Below, piece after piece: positions 15,116 through 23,316 of a DNA stretch of 64,000 bases (position 1 is its first letter; every line of letters starts with the position of its first letter). The position numbers and the translations under genes are program-made. The stretch is from Acidobacteriaceae bacterium (lineage in GTDB: Bacteria; Acidobacteriota; Terriglobia; Terriglobales; Acidobacteriaceae). A model generated the notes under the pieces. It did no database searches and was not told where the DNA came from. It saw only the letters and a program-made list of their open reading frames with translations. Location of the stretch: positions 138,107 through 202,106 of the forward strand of contig PLCO01000015.1 in NCBI GenBank assembly GCA_003134815.1, read 5' to 3'.

Positions 15116-16138
15116 ATGAATCCAGTCGCACCCGCGATCCGCCGCGCGCTTACAACTCCGCCTGCGCCGGCATCTCCGTTTCCGTACAATCCCGGTTCGA
15201 TGCTTTCTGTTCTAGATCTCTCTGTCGACGAGGTCAGCCGCCTGCTTGTGCGCGCCACCGAGCTTGAGAATGAGGATCCCATTACGCGCGATCGCATCCT
15301 TGCCAAACGGCGCATCGCGCTCCTGTTCTACGAGTCGTCCACGCGCACCCGAACCAGCTTTGAGTTGGCCTCGAAGGCATTGGGCGCCGACACCACGCTG
15401 GTTTCAAGTTTGAGTTCCAGCATCGAAAAGGGTGAGTCGCTGAAGGATACCGGGCTCACGCTTCGGGCGCTGGGCGCGGAGGCGATCATCCTCCGCCACA
15501 ACTTTTCCGGCGCGGCATGGCTGCTGGAGGAGACGACGCGGCTTCCAGTCGTGAATGCCGGAGACGGAATGCACGAGCATCCCACCCAGGCGCTGCTGGA
15601 CCTGCGCACCATTCTCACGCATCTTCGTCCGGGACTGATCGGCGTAAAGCCCGACACCCTCGCTGGCGTGACGGTGATGATCGTTGGCGACATCCTGCAT
15701 AGCCGCGTGGCGCGGTCGAACATGCAGCTGTTGCCGCGCGTGGGTGCGCGCGTGCTGCTGTGCGGCCCAAAAGAACTATTACCTGAACAGGCGGCGCGCT
15801 CCGGCCCTGGTATCGAGATCGAGCGGGACTTCGACACCGCGCTCAAGCAGTCGCAGGCTGTGATGATGCTGCGCATCCAGGCCGAGCGGCTGGCGGGGTT
15901 GCAACTGGACCTCGACGACTACAAGGCGAGTTACCAACTTACAGGCCAGCGGCTTGCGGCGCTCGCGCCGTCGGCGGTGGTACTGCATCCGGGGCCGATC
16001 ATTCGCGGCATGGAGATTACGGCCGGCGTAGCCGATGGCGCACAGTCGGCGATCCTTGAGCAAGTCACCAACGGACTCGCGATTCGCATGGCGGTCATGG
16101 AGCGTGCGTTGACCGCAACAAACGGAGGCCGCGCATGA
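15116..16138 (+). CDS. pyrB: Aspartate carbamoyltransferase catalytic subunit
   Basis: About 340 residues from ATG 15116. It joins carbamoyl phosphate and aspartate in the first committed step of pyrimidine synthesis. The carbamoyl-phosphate site is YESSTRTRTSFELA (about residue 68-81); also seen are the SSIEKGESLKDT lysine loop, RHNFSGAAWLLEE, DGMHEHPTQALLDL, and the C-terminal HPGPIIRGMEI aspartate-binding loop. The first 30 residues before MLSVLDLS form an unusual proline-rich leader, so translation may in fact begin at ATG 15200 region; no strong ribosome-binding site decides it. It overlaps pyrC by 4 bases (ATGA) and follows pyrR by 143 bases. Confidence 0.93.
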   Translation: MNPVAPAIRRALTTPPAPASPFPYNPGSMLSVLDLSVDEVSRLLVRATELENEDPITRDRILAKRRIALLFYESSTRTRTSFELASKALGADTTLVSSLSSSIEKGESLKDTGLTLRALGAEAIILRHNFSGAAWLLEETTRLPVVNAGDGMHEHPTQALLDLRTILTHLRPGLIGVKPDTLAGVTVMIVGDILHSRVARSNMQLLPRVGARVLLCGPKELLPEQAARSGPGIEIERDFDTALKQSQAVMMLRIQAERLAGLQLDLDDYKASYQLTGQRLAALAPSAVVLHPGPIIRGMEITAGVADGAQSAILEQVTNGLAIRMAVMERALTATNGGRA

Positions 16139-17436
16139 CGGCAGTGGCGATATGCGGAGGTCGTCTCGTCGATCCGGCGGCGGGAGTTGACGAGTTAAAA
16201 GACGTGCTGCTGCGTGATGGGCGCGTTGCCGAGATCGCCGGCACGGGAAAACTGAAAAGCAAAAACGGCGCCGAGGTGCTGGACGCGACAGGTCTGGTCG
16301 TTGCGCCGGGACTGATCGACATTCATGTGCACCTGCGCGAACCGGGACAAGCGTACAAGGAGACCATTGCAACCGGAACGGCGGCAGCAGCAGCCGGCGG
16401 TTTCACCAGCGTAGCGGCGATGCCGAATACAACGCCGGTAAATGACTCGCCGGAAGTCACGCGCTGGATGCAGGCGCCGGAGCGGGGAGCGCATGTCCGA
16501 GTCTTCCCCATCGCCGCGGCAACGCGCGGGTCGAAGGGTGAAATGCTAAGCGATTACGCGGCGCTCAAATCCGCCGGAGCTGTTGCCGTGACCGACGACG
16601 GACGGCCAATCCTGAAAGACAGCACCATGCGCGAGACCCTGGCCGCAGCGGCGCGCGTGGGGCTCACCGTGATCCAGCACGCCGAAGACACGCGCATGAC
16701 GCAAGGCGCAAGCATGAACCTCGGCCCAGTCTCGTTCAAGCTCGGACTGCGCGGAATGCCATCCGAAGCCGAGACCAGCATCGTGGAGCGCGACATTCGC
16801 CTCGTCGCGGAGCTGAAGGACGCGCACCCGCATCTGCATGTAGCGCACATATCCACCGCCTCAGCGCTGGCCGCAGTGCGTCAGGCGCGGCGCAACGGGC
16901 TACGCGTCACCTGCGAGGTTGCACCGCATCACTTCCTGCTGACCGACGAACATGTTGGGCTCTACAACACGCACGCCAAGATGAATCCGCCGCTGCGTTC
17001 GGATAGAGATCGCGAGGCCATGATTGAAGGCCTTCTCGATGGCGATGTCGACGCGATTGCCACCGATCACGCGCCTCATGCGATGCACGAGAAGGAAGTT
17101 GAATTCGAGCTGGCGCCGAACGGGATCATCGGCCTTGAAACCGCGCTGGGCTTGAGCCTGCGCTGGCTGCATCGCGAGTGGCGCATGCCGCTCGGCCGCG
17201 TGCTCAACCTGCTCAGCGCTCAGCCAGCGGCGCTGCTGGGATTGAAGGGCCTCGGAACGCTGTCGGTTGGCAGCTTCGCCGACGTCGTCGTCTTCGATCC
17301 CAAAGTCGAGTGGACCTATCGCGCTACAGAATCGCAATCGAAGGCCAAGAACACTCCGTTCGATGGCTGGCAAATGCAAGGCAAAGTGCGCTGGACGGTG
17401 AGCGAAGGGCGCATCGCCTACGCCAGTCCGGCGTAA
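16135..17436 (+). CDS. pyrC: Dihydroorotase
   Basis: A 433-residue type I (amidohydrolase-like) dihydroorotase, closing carbamoyl-aspartate to dihydroorotate. The zinc ligands are visible: His64 and His66 in DIHVHLREPG, a post-translationally unmodified Asp in this position of the type I group or Asp/Lys further on, His in IQHAED, His in VAPHHF, and the catalytic Asp in TDHAPH. The C-terminal beta-sandwich ends KVRWTVSEGRIAY. It is translationally coupled to pyrB by a 4-base overlap. In many bacteria an inactive version supports PyrB, but here the metal and catalytic residues look intact. Confidence 0.93.
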   Translation: MTAVAICGGRLVDPAAGVDELKDVLLRDGRVAEIAGTGKLKSKNGAEVLDATGLVVAPGLIDIHVHLREPGQAYKETIATGTAAAAAGGFTSVAAMPNTTPVNDSPEVTRWMQAPERGAHVRVFPIAAATRGSKGEMLSDYAALKSAGAVAVTDDGRPILKDSTMRETLAAAARVGLTVIQHAEDTRMTQGASMNLGPVSFKLGLRGMPSEAETSIVERDIRLVAELKDAHPHLHVAHISTASALAAVRQARRNGLRVTCEVAPHHFLLTDEHVGLYNTHAKMNPPLRSDRDREAMIEGLLDGDVDAIATDHAPHAMHEKEVEFELAPNGIIGLETALGLSLRWLHREWRMPLGRVLNLLSAQPAALLGLKGLGTLSVGSFADVVVFDPKVEWTYRATESQSKAKNTPFDGWQMQGKVRWTVSEGRIAYASPA

Positions 17437-17461
17437 AGTTCTCTAAGTCAGGAGGCCGGCT

Positions 17462-17860
17462 ATGTTTGGAATTCCTGTTGCGGTCCAAGTTCCAGCCCAG
17501 TTTTCTGACCTGAGCCTGCTTTTTCTGCGCCTGATGGTGGCGCTTGAATTCGGCACCAGCGGATACAACCACCTGAGCAAGCCGAAGGAGCGCGCGAAGA
17601 GCCTGGGGTTGAGCGTGCCGTTCACCATTTTTCTGGGCGCGGCAGAACTGGCCGGAGCGATTGCAGTGGCTTCAGGATTTCTGGCGCAGTGGGCGGCGAT
17701 CGGCCTGATTCTCGTGATGCTGGGCGCAATCTATATGAAAGCGGCAAAGTGGAAGACCGGCTTCTGGGGCGAGGGCTCGATGGGTTGGCATTACGAAATG
17801 CTTCTCGTCGTGATGAACCTGGTGATCTTGACGATGGGGCCGGGAAGATACAGCTGGTGA
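17462..17860 (+). CDS. DoxX family membrane protein
   Basis: A 132-residue protein with four predicted membrane segments. The conserved DoxX pattern shows as LLFLRLMVALEFGTSGYNHLSKP at the start, FTIFLGAAELAGAIAVASGFLAQWAA in the middle and WGEGSMGWHYEMLLVVMNLVILTMG at the end. DoxX-type proteins are small inner-membrane proteins linked to thiol/quinone redox chemistry or to detoxification; the exact role is unsettled. It lies 25 bases after pyrC with an AGGAGG ribosome-binding site, so it may be read from the pyr transcript, though nothing links it to pyrimidine synthesis. Confidence 0.8.
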   Translation: MFGIPVAVQVPAQFSDLSLLFLRLMVALEFGTSGYNHLSKPKERAKSLGLSVPFTIFLGAAELAGAIAVASGFLAQWAAIGLILVMLGAIYMKAAKWKTGFWGEGSMGWHYEMLLVVMNLVILTMGPGRYSW

Positions 17861-17955
17861 AAGACGGCGAGCCGTTGCCACCCGCCTGCACAAATTGCCA
17901 TCCTTTATCCGTTGCCCTCGTTCACTTGCCGCCTTGTTTCACGCGTTGCACTTTT

Positions 17956-19005
17956 TCACGCGTAGCGGGCCATCGCATGGTCCACGATCTCTCCGATCAT
18001 CTGCGTATAGGAGAGGCCGGACTTTCTCGCGGCCATGGCAAACTCCTGCCCGCTTGAGAGCCACGGATTGGGATTCGCTTCAATCACATAAACCTCGCCC
18101 TTGCTCGACAGGCGCATGTCAATGCGGCCATAGTCGCGAAGCTTCACGGCGCGATAGGCCTTGATCGCGATCTCGGTGAGGCGGGTTTCGGTTTCCTCAT
18201 CCAGATCCTCGGCAATCGCCGATTTCGTCAGCTTGTATGCGTCAGTATCCTTCTCAAATTTCACATCCTGGCTGGCGATTCGGGGCACGCCCTTGGGAAG
18301 CTTCGAAAGATCGAGCTCCACGAGCGGAAGCGCACGCGCGTTCTCGTAGCTGCCAAGGATGGAGGCGTAAATCTCGCGTCCTTCAATATATTCCTCGATC
18401 AGCGCCGGCGAATCGAATTCCGTCTGGATATAAGACACGCGCTCCATCAGCTCCTTGATGCTGGTGACGACCGCGGCGGCATCGATGCCGATCGATCCGT
18501 CTTCTGATGTCGGCTTGACGATGAGCGGGAACGCGATGTCGTGCGCGTGGTCGATGGAGCCGCGCCACGATGTGGCGAAGAACGGCGACTTGATCCCGTG
18601 AAAAGCGAACATCTTTTTTGCAATCGACTTGTCCTGCGCAAGAATTACCGCGTGCGGTCCCGCGCCGGTGTAGGGAATTTCGAGAATATCCAGGAATGCG
18701 GCGACGTGCATCTCCTTGGTGTCATCGCCGGCATAGGATTCGGTGAGGTTGAAGATGAGATCGGCGCCGCATTTCGCGAGCGCGAGCAGCGATTGCGTGC
18801 GGCCGTCAAGAACGTGATACGAGGGCTCATGGCCGAGCTTCTCAAGAGCTTCAAAGATCTCTTCGCGGTCGTGCTTTACCGGCTTCTTCTTGCGTTTCTT
18901 TTGCCCTTTGCGCCTGCGCGGCGGGGGAGCTTCTTCCTCCGGTTCAGCCGCTGTTTCTTCCCACAGGTCGTACAGCACGGTGACTTTCAGCTTCGTTCCA
19001 GTCAT
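17956..19005 (-). CDS. ATP-grasp enzyme of the D-alanine-D-alanine ligase family
   Basis: A 349-residue protein from ATG 19005, set by a GGAGG site 4 bases ahead. A Lys/Arg/Pro-rich segment (residues about 20-43, RRRKGQKKRKKK) interrupts the N-terminal Rossmann domain. The ATP-grasp fold follows: GAGPHAVILAQDKSIAKKMFA, FPLIVKPTSEDGSIGID, then LIEEYIEGREIYASILG, and the metal-binding end DYGRIDMRLSSKGEVYVIEANPNPWL. The shared family reaction is ligation of a carboxylate and an amine with ATP. It does not look like a housekeeping Ddl: the basic insert and the company of an HEAGH metallopeptidase 39 bases upstream on the same strand suggest a dedicated peptide or amide ligase. The substrate is unknown. 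Confidence 0.85.
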   Translation of the reverse strand: MTGTKLKVTVLYDLWEETAAEPEEEAPPPRRRKGQKKRKKKPVKHDREEIFEALEKLGHEPSYHVLDGRTQSLLALAKCGADLIFNLTESYAGDDTKEMHVAAFLDILEIPYTGAGPHAVILAQDKSIAKKMFAFHGIKSPFFATSWRGSIDHAHDIAFPLIVKPTSEDGSIGIDAAAVVTSIKELMERVSYIQTEFDSPALIEEYIEGREIYASILGSYENARALPLVELDLSKLPKGVPRIASQDVKFEKDTDAYKLTKSAIAEDLDEETETRLTEIAIKAYRAVKLRDYGRIDMRLSSKGEVYVIEANPNPWLSSGQEFAMAARKSGLSYTQMIGEIVDHAMARYA

Positions 19006-19044
19006 GCTTCCTCCAATCCGTGGGCCGCCAACTGCCGCCACGCC

Positions 19045-20124
19045 TCAGGGATGAACGAACTTCCCTCGGACCAGGTAATTCATTGAGAGCGCGGTTGCGT
19101 AAACCGTGAACTCGGTAAGATAGTCGGACTCGCGCCGAACGTCTACGCGCAGGCCCAGGTCCTCGACCCTTTTGCAAATCGATTCCACCAGCCGCTTGAC
19201 GATGGGGCGCTGCACGCCGCTCCAATACGCGACCTTGTCGACAATGGCTTTGCGATGCTCGCGCAGCATTTCCTGCGCGGGCCGCACGCCCTTATGCCGC
19301 TTGCGGGAGATATTGAAGATGTCCGCTAAATCGGTATCGAGCGCAAGCTCCTCCACCGGAATCTCCTCCGGTAGGGTCAGGCGATAGAACTCGCCAACGG
19401 TCGATTCCATCTCATCGACGGTAATGTCGGTGCGGCCGCGGCGCCGGATCGGCTCCGCATCCGCGATCTTTCGCGCCATGCGATCGACGTATTTAAGCTT
19501 GGCCAGCGCGCCCCAACCCTGGTAGCGCTTTCGCCATTGCGAGCGAGGCGTTAGCCACACCGCAAACGTCTCCGCAAAATCCTCATCCGGATGCTTCTGC
19601 GCATACCACCCGGCCATGTGGCGAACATACTTCCGCGAAAACGGAATGGGGCGGTAATTATCGCGGTAAGCGCGGCGAAACGGGCCGAACAGATCGCGCC
19701 AATCCGCTGACTTGTAGAGCTGGTAGGCGTAATTGAACGCGTGCCCGGCCTCGTGACGCATGTACATCATGATTTCGCGAGAGTCCTCCAGGTCGTTCAT
19801 CTCGCGTTCAAGCTGCCCCAGCTCCGGGTTGGCCAGATAAAACGGAATCCCAATGACCGGTTCACCCGATGGGCATCCCCATTCATCGGTGAGATAACAC
19901 TGCGGGCGGAACTTGTGAATGCCTTTTGCTTCGAGCTCGCGATAAAGCTGCTGTACGAATCGCTCGATCGGAGAGCCTTCGAGTTTCAGCCCAAGCTCGC
20001 GAATTGGCTTTGCGAGTATCTCCTGGAATTCGGTTCGGGTTTGCTCAAAGTTGCGCACTGGGGCTAATGAGAGTTCTATACCACCGGAGCAGATTTGGGA
20101 CAGGACGGCGTATCGCTTGTGCAA
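19045..20124 (-). CDS. Putative zinc metallopeptidase with HEAGH motif
   Basis: A 359-residue protein without signal peptide or membrane segment. The metal-binding motif HEAGH is at residues 124-128 in MMYMRHEAGHAFNYAY, and a DEDFAETFAVWL segment about 53 residues later (Glu181 or Glu185) supplies a likely third ligand, as in gluzincin-like peptidases annotated as putative zinc-binding metallopeptidases. The N-terminal part holds CYLTDEWGCPSGEPVIGIPFYLANPEL, a conserved-looking block. The C-terminal third is helical and basic. It is the first gene of a pair with the downstream ATP-grasp ligase (gap 39 bases). Substrate and location in the cell are unknown; the pairing suggests that one enzyme makes and the other trims or activates a common peptide. 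Confidence 0.75.
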   Translation of the reverse strand: MHKRYAVLSQICSGGIELSLAPVRNFEQTRTEFQEILAKPIRELGLKLEGSPIERFVQQLYRELEAKGIHKFRPQCYLTDEWGCPSGEPVIGIPFYLANPELGQLEREMNDLEDSREIMMYMRHEAGHAFNYAYQLYKSADWRDLFGPFRRAYRDNYRPIPFSRKYVRHMAGWYAQKHPDEDFAETFAVWLTPRSQWRKRYQGWGALAKLKYVDRMARKIADAEPIRRRGRTDITVDEMESTVGEFYRLTLPEEIPVEELALDTDLADIFNISRKRHKGVRPAQEMLREHRKAIVDKVAYWSGVQRPIVKRLVESICKRVEDLGLRVDVRRESDYLTEFTVYATALSMNYLVRGKFVHP

Positions 20125-20139
20125 ACAGCGTTTCCGGGT

Positions 20140-20820
20140 TCAGGCCGCCGAGGAATGCGTGAGCAGCGATCGAATGTCTGCGGTTTCGAGCAGCGGCTTG
20201 GGCGCGCCGCGTCGGGCTACGAGGAGCATGGCGTGGCCGATTTCATCTGTAGTAAGCACCTGATTGGGAAAGGCGCACAGCAAAAGCGGAAGCAGCGGGC
20301 GGGTGAGCGCGTAGGGAATGCGATAGAGCGCGGTGCGTGAGCGTGCTCCGAATCGTGGCACAATCACTCCGGGTCGAAACATGAATGCGGCTTTGAATGG
20401 CAGGCGCAAGAGCGCGTTCTCAGTGCGGCCTTTGACCCGTGCCCACATAATGCGTCCGTGCTCGGAGCTGTCGGTTCCCTGCCCTGAAACGTAGACGAAG
20501 GTCATGCCGGAATTGAGGCGCGCGACCGTCTCCGCGGCGCGGAGAGTGACGTCGTAGGTAATGCGCGAGTACTGCTCCTCACTCAAGCCGGCAGAAGTGA
20601 TGCCCAGACAGAAGAAACAGGCGTCAAATCCGGAGAGCTGCGATTCGACGGGCGCGTAGTTGGTGAGATCGGCGTGAACGATCTCGCGCAGCTTGGGATG
20701 AGAAACGCCCGTCGCCGAACGTCCGATGGATACAACTGAAGCTACGCCGGAATCCAGCAGACACTCGCGCAGAACTCCCTGGCCGACCATGCCGGTTGCG
20801 CCGAACAGAAGCACGTTCAT
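20140..20820 (-). CDS. NAD(P)-binding Rossmann protein (atypical short-chain dehydrogenase)
   Basis: A 226-residue protein with an N-terminal VLLFGATGMVGQGVLREC dinucleotide-binding loop (GATGMVG, residues 8-14), an acidic strand end, and CFFCLGITSAG and TFVYVSGQGTDSSEHGRIMWARVKGRTENALL blocks typical of atypical SDRs of the NmrA/HTATIP2-like group. The YxxxK catalytic pair is replaced, as in many atypical members, by a W-A-R-V-K arrangement. It probably binds NADP(H) and may act on a small molecule or serve as a redox sensor. It is 15 bases from the end of the metallopeptidase ORF region on the same strand, so it could be first in a run of three genes. Confidence 0.82.
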   Translation of the reverse strand: MNVLLFGATGMVGQGVLRECLLDSGVASVVSIGRSATGVSHPKLREIVHADLTNYAPVESQLSGFDACFFCLGITSAGLSEEQYSRITYDVTLRAAETVARLNSGMTFVYVSGQGTDSSEHGRIMWARVKGRTENALLRLPFKAAFMFRPGVIVPRFGARSRTALYRIPYALTRPLLPLLLCAFPNQVLTTDEIGHAMLLVARRGAPKPLLETADIRSLLTHSSAA

Positions 20821-20900
20821 GCGGGACGACCCCCGAAAATAGGTAGCCAGGCGTTCGATGAATCATCGTTCCCAGCTTGTAGTTTGCGGTTCGCGGACGC

Positions 20901-21665
20901 TTAGCCTTTGCGCCGGTAGTGAATCTGGAATTCGTAGCCGGCGTTGGCTGGGAACAGAGCGGCGACGTGGCGCAGCCGCTCAGCGAGGGCCGGAGCGGAG
21001 AGCAGCGGGTAATCGCGCTCGCGAAGGTCATGGTAGTCGAAGTCGACAGCGAGCGAGAGCATGTAAATGGCGAGTGAATCGGAGAACGACGACTCCAGGA
21101 AGGCCAGCCGGGCGCGCTCGTCGATGTGTTTTGCTCCGGGCGCTTTCACGCCGTTGCCGTGCTCGAGTGCGCGGCGGCGGGCCTCCCAGGCGTCCTGGCT
21201 GGTTTCGCCGCGGACCTGCGCTTCGGCCTGCGACCATACGAGCGACGAAAAGGTATCGGGAACGCCCGCGGCTTCAATAAAATTGTGGGCCACGTTGATG
21301 AAGAACTCGAACGCGAGTCCGAAGCGATCTTCAACAAGGCGCGTAGACAGGAAGACCGCCTCAGTGGCGCCAAAGGTGGCGTTGCGATGGCAGACCGCGC
21401 GATCGCCTAGATCAACCGTGTAAACGGGGGCTACAAGGTTTTCGCCCGTGTCTGCAATGGCCAGGGGAACGAAGTAATAGGCGCGCTGGCGGAGCGCAGG
21501 GGCCATCGCTGCGGGCACGGCTGCGACGAGACGCTCGAGATCGGAATCGGAGACGCGGGTTTCGCCCCAGGCGGCATAGTGAATGCCATTGAGAGCCTCG
21601 AGCACGGCTACTTGCGTGGCGACTTTCTCGGCTTGCCACAGCTCGATTTGCGCAGTCCCGGCCAT
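20901..21665 (-). CDS. Conserved-looking protein of unknown function
   Basis: About 254 residues from ATG 21665 (MAGTAQIELW); the frame stays open far upstream but that part overlaps the divergent gene and lacks family-like sequence. No signal peptide or membrane segment. The body is helical with blocks AYYFVPLAIADTGENLVAPVYTVDLGDRAVC, FGLAFEFFINVAHNFIEAAGVPDTF and ARLAFLESSFSDSLAIYMLSLAVDFDYHDLRERDYPLL. I do not recognise the family. It is divergent from the small membrane protein at 21698, with 32 bases between their starts, so the two may share control. Confidence 0.6.
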   Translation of the reverse strand: MAGTAQIELWQAEKVATQVAVLEALNGIHYAAWGETRVSDSDLERLVAAVPAAMAPALRQRAYYFVPLAIADTGENLVAPVYTVDLGDRAVCHRNATFGATEAVFLSTRLVEDRFGLAFEFFINVAHNFIEAAGVPDTFSSLVWSQAEAQVRGETSQDAWEARRRALEHGNGVKAPGAKHIDERARLAFLESSFSDSLAIYMLSLAVDFDYHDLRERDYPLLSAPALAERLRHVAALFPANAGYEFQIHYRRKG

Positions 21666-21697
21666 GAGTTTGTATTCTAGACGAGAGAGGTCACACG

Positions 21698-21991
21698 ATG
21701 ATGGTGCAAACCGCGCAAGCCGGACGGGGCAAAACCGTATTCGGATTCCCGCTCGAGGGCTTCGGCCTGTTCCAGAGCCTGCTGCTGGCATTTGCCTCGG
21801 CGTTTCTCGCGTTCTTCGCCACCACATGCGTGGCAATCTTCACGCTGCTGGCGTGGAACGTGCTGGGTGGGCACTCAGTCAGCTACGTGGACACATACCG
21901 CTATGTCGGGCTTCCCGCGGGCGTGCTTGTACTGGTGGTAGCGCTGCCGCTTTTCCTCGTGCTGTGGGTGCGAGCCAAGGTGATGAAGTAG
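21698..21991 (+). CDS. Small two-helix membrane protein, unknown
   Basis: A 97-residue protein with two strong membrane segments (about residues 24-55 and 68-92) and a short basic tail WVRAKVMK. A GAGAGAGG site precedes the tandem ATGATG start. No family recognised. The arrangement, a loop of about 15 residues between helices with HSVSYVDTYRYVGLP, suggests both termini are cytoplasmic. It is divergent from the unknown gene at 20901 and convergent with the desaturase. Confidence 0.55.
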   Translation: MMVQTAQAGRGKTVFGFPLEGFGLFQSLLLAFASAFLAFFATTCVAIFTLLAWNVLGGHSVSYVDTYRYVGLPAGVLVLVVALPLFLVLWVRAKVMK

Positions 21992-22004
21992 CGCTGGCGC
22001 GCAC

Positions 22005-23033
22005 TTACATCCCGGCGGGCTTGGGGTTCTTGGGGTCGAACTTGGCGACCTGCACTTTTTTGGCGAGCCCAATCTTAGACAAAATCCAAATGCCCCAGAA
22101 ATTGGGATCGATCTCGTACCAGGCGAGGCCGTGGCGCGCGGAGACGGGATGGGCGTGGTGATTGTTGTGCCAGCCCTCGCCGCCCGTGAGCAGCGCAACC
22201 CACCAGCTGTTGCGGGAGTCGTCGTGAGTGTCAAAGCGGCGCTTGCCCCACATGTGGGTCGCGGAGTTGACGAGCCATGTAGCGTGAAGGCCCAGGGTTA
22301 CGCGAAGCAGCGCGCCCCAGAGAAACATCGCCAGGCCGTTAACGAAACCGCCCCAGTACCATCCCAGAGAGAACAGCAGGATGGCGCTAATCGTGATGGG
22401 AATCCAGTGGTACTTGCTGAGCCAGACGTGGAAGCGGTCGCGGCTTAGGTCGGGCGAGTAGCGCGAGAGCGCCTGAATCTGCAGGTGCAATGACTGGCCG
22501 AAGAGTATCCATCCGGCATGCGCCCACCATCCGCCCTCGCGCGGTGTGTGCGGGTCGCCTTCCTTATCGCTGAGCTGGTGATGGACGCGATGCGTCGAGA
22601 CCCAGAAAATCGGTCCGCCCTCGAGCGAGAGCGTGGCGAAAACCGTCATCGTGTATTCAAGCCACTTGGGCACGCGGTAACCGCGATGCGTAAGCAGGCG
22701 GTGATAGCACATGCCGATGCCTACATTGATCGCCAGAACATAAAGGATGGCCATGACCAGCAGGCGCTGCCAACTGAAGAGAAAGAGCGCCGCTATCGCG
22801 CCCAGGTGAAAGACGGCGATGACAAAGACCATTGGCCAGCTCAGACCATCGCTGACGGCGTTCTTGCGTCCCATGCGAATCTGGCGCCACTTGGCAACGG
22901 CTTTGGCGGCGACAGAAGCCGACTCAGCGGCGGAGGCTGTGGCGGAAGCTGACGCGTTCGACTCAGGAACCAGGGAAGTGGGCAGGGTTGACTCAGTAGA
23001 GACGGTTTCGGTTGAAGGGACGGCTGTAACCAT
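22005..23033 (-). CDS. Acyl-CoA/acyl-lipid fatty acid desaturase (delta-9 type)
   Basis: A 342-residue membrane di-iron enzyme that introduces a double bond in acyl chains. All three histidine boxes are present: HRLLTH (after MCYH), HRVHH in VSTHRVHHQLSD, and HNNHH in GEGWHNNHHAHPVSARHG, the pattern of stearoyl-CoA/acyl-lipid delta-9 desaturases. Four membrane segments flank the boxes. The first 50 residues are a Ser/Thr/Ala-rich, low-complexity leader (STESTLPTSLVPESNASASA), so translation may start further in. The gene is alone on its strand; an A+T-rich region with TATACA at about 23085 lies upstream and probably holds its promoter. Confidence 0.92.
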   Translation of the reverse strand: MVTAVPSTETVSTESTLPTSLVPESNASASATASAAESASVAAKAVAKWRQIRMGRKNAVSDGLSWPMVFVIAVFHLGAIAALFLFSWQRLLVMAILYVLAINVGIGMCYHRLLTHRGYRVPKWLEYTMTVFATLSLEGGPIFWVSTHRVHHQLSDKEGDPHTPREGGWWAHAGWILFGQSLHLQIQALSRYSPDLSRDRFHVWLSKYHWIPITISAILLFSLGWYWGGFVNGLAMFLWGALLRVTLGLHATWLVNSATHMWGKRRFDTHDDSRNSWWVALLTGGEGWHNNHHAHPVSARHGLAWYEIDPNFWGIWILSKIGLAKKVQVAKFDPKNPKPAGM

Positions 23034-23316
23034 TCGAGGGGAAATCCTTGAGAAGTGTCAATGTACCCACTTGTATCTCTCTAATTGTATAGGACACCTT
23101 GCGAGAACGTGCTGATGCCCGGAAAAGAACAGGCGAAAGTACCCTAAGGGAGTGCATATATAGGAAATAGCTGTACGCGGCGACGCTTGACCCGGAAATT
23201 TGCTCCATCACCCATTCGTTACTGCCTCAGGTGATCGGGGTTGATCTACTTCGAGCGAATTTAATTGATTCTAAAGGTCCGTGAGCCGCTATGTAGCGCA
23301 TCGCGACCAACGCTCC

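Noticed and set aside
20901..21836. Longer start for the unknown gene at 20901
   Set aside because: The extra 57 residues are Arg-rich, overlap the divergent small membrane gene and lack a ribosome-binding site; ATG 21665 is preferred.
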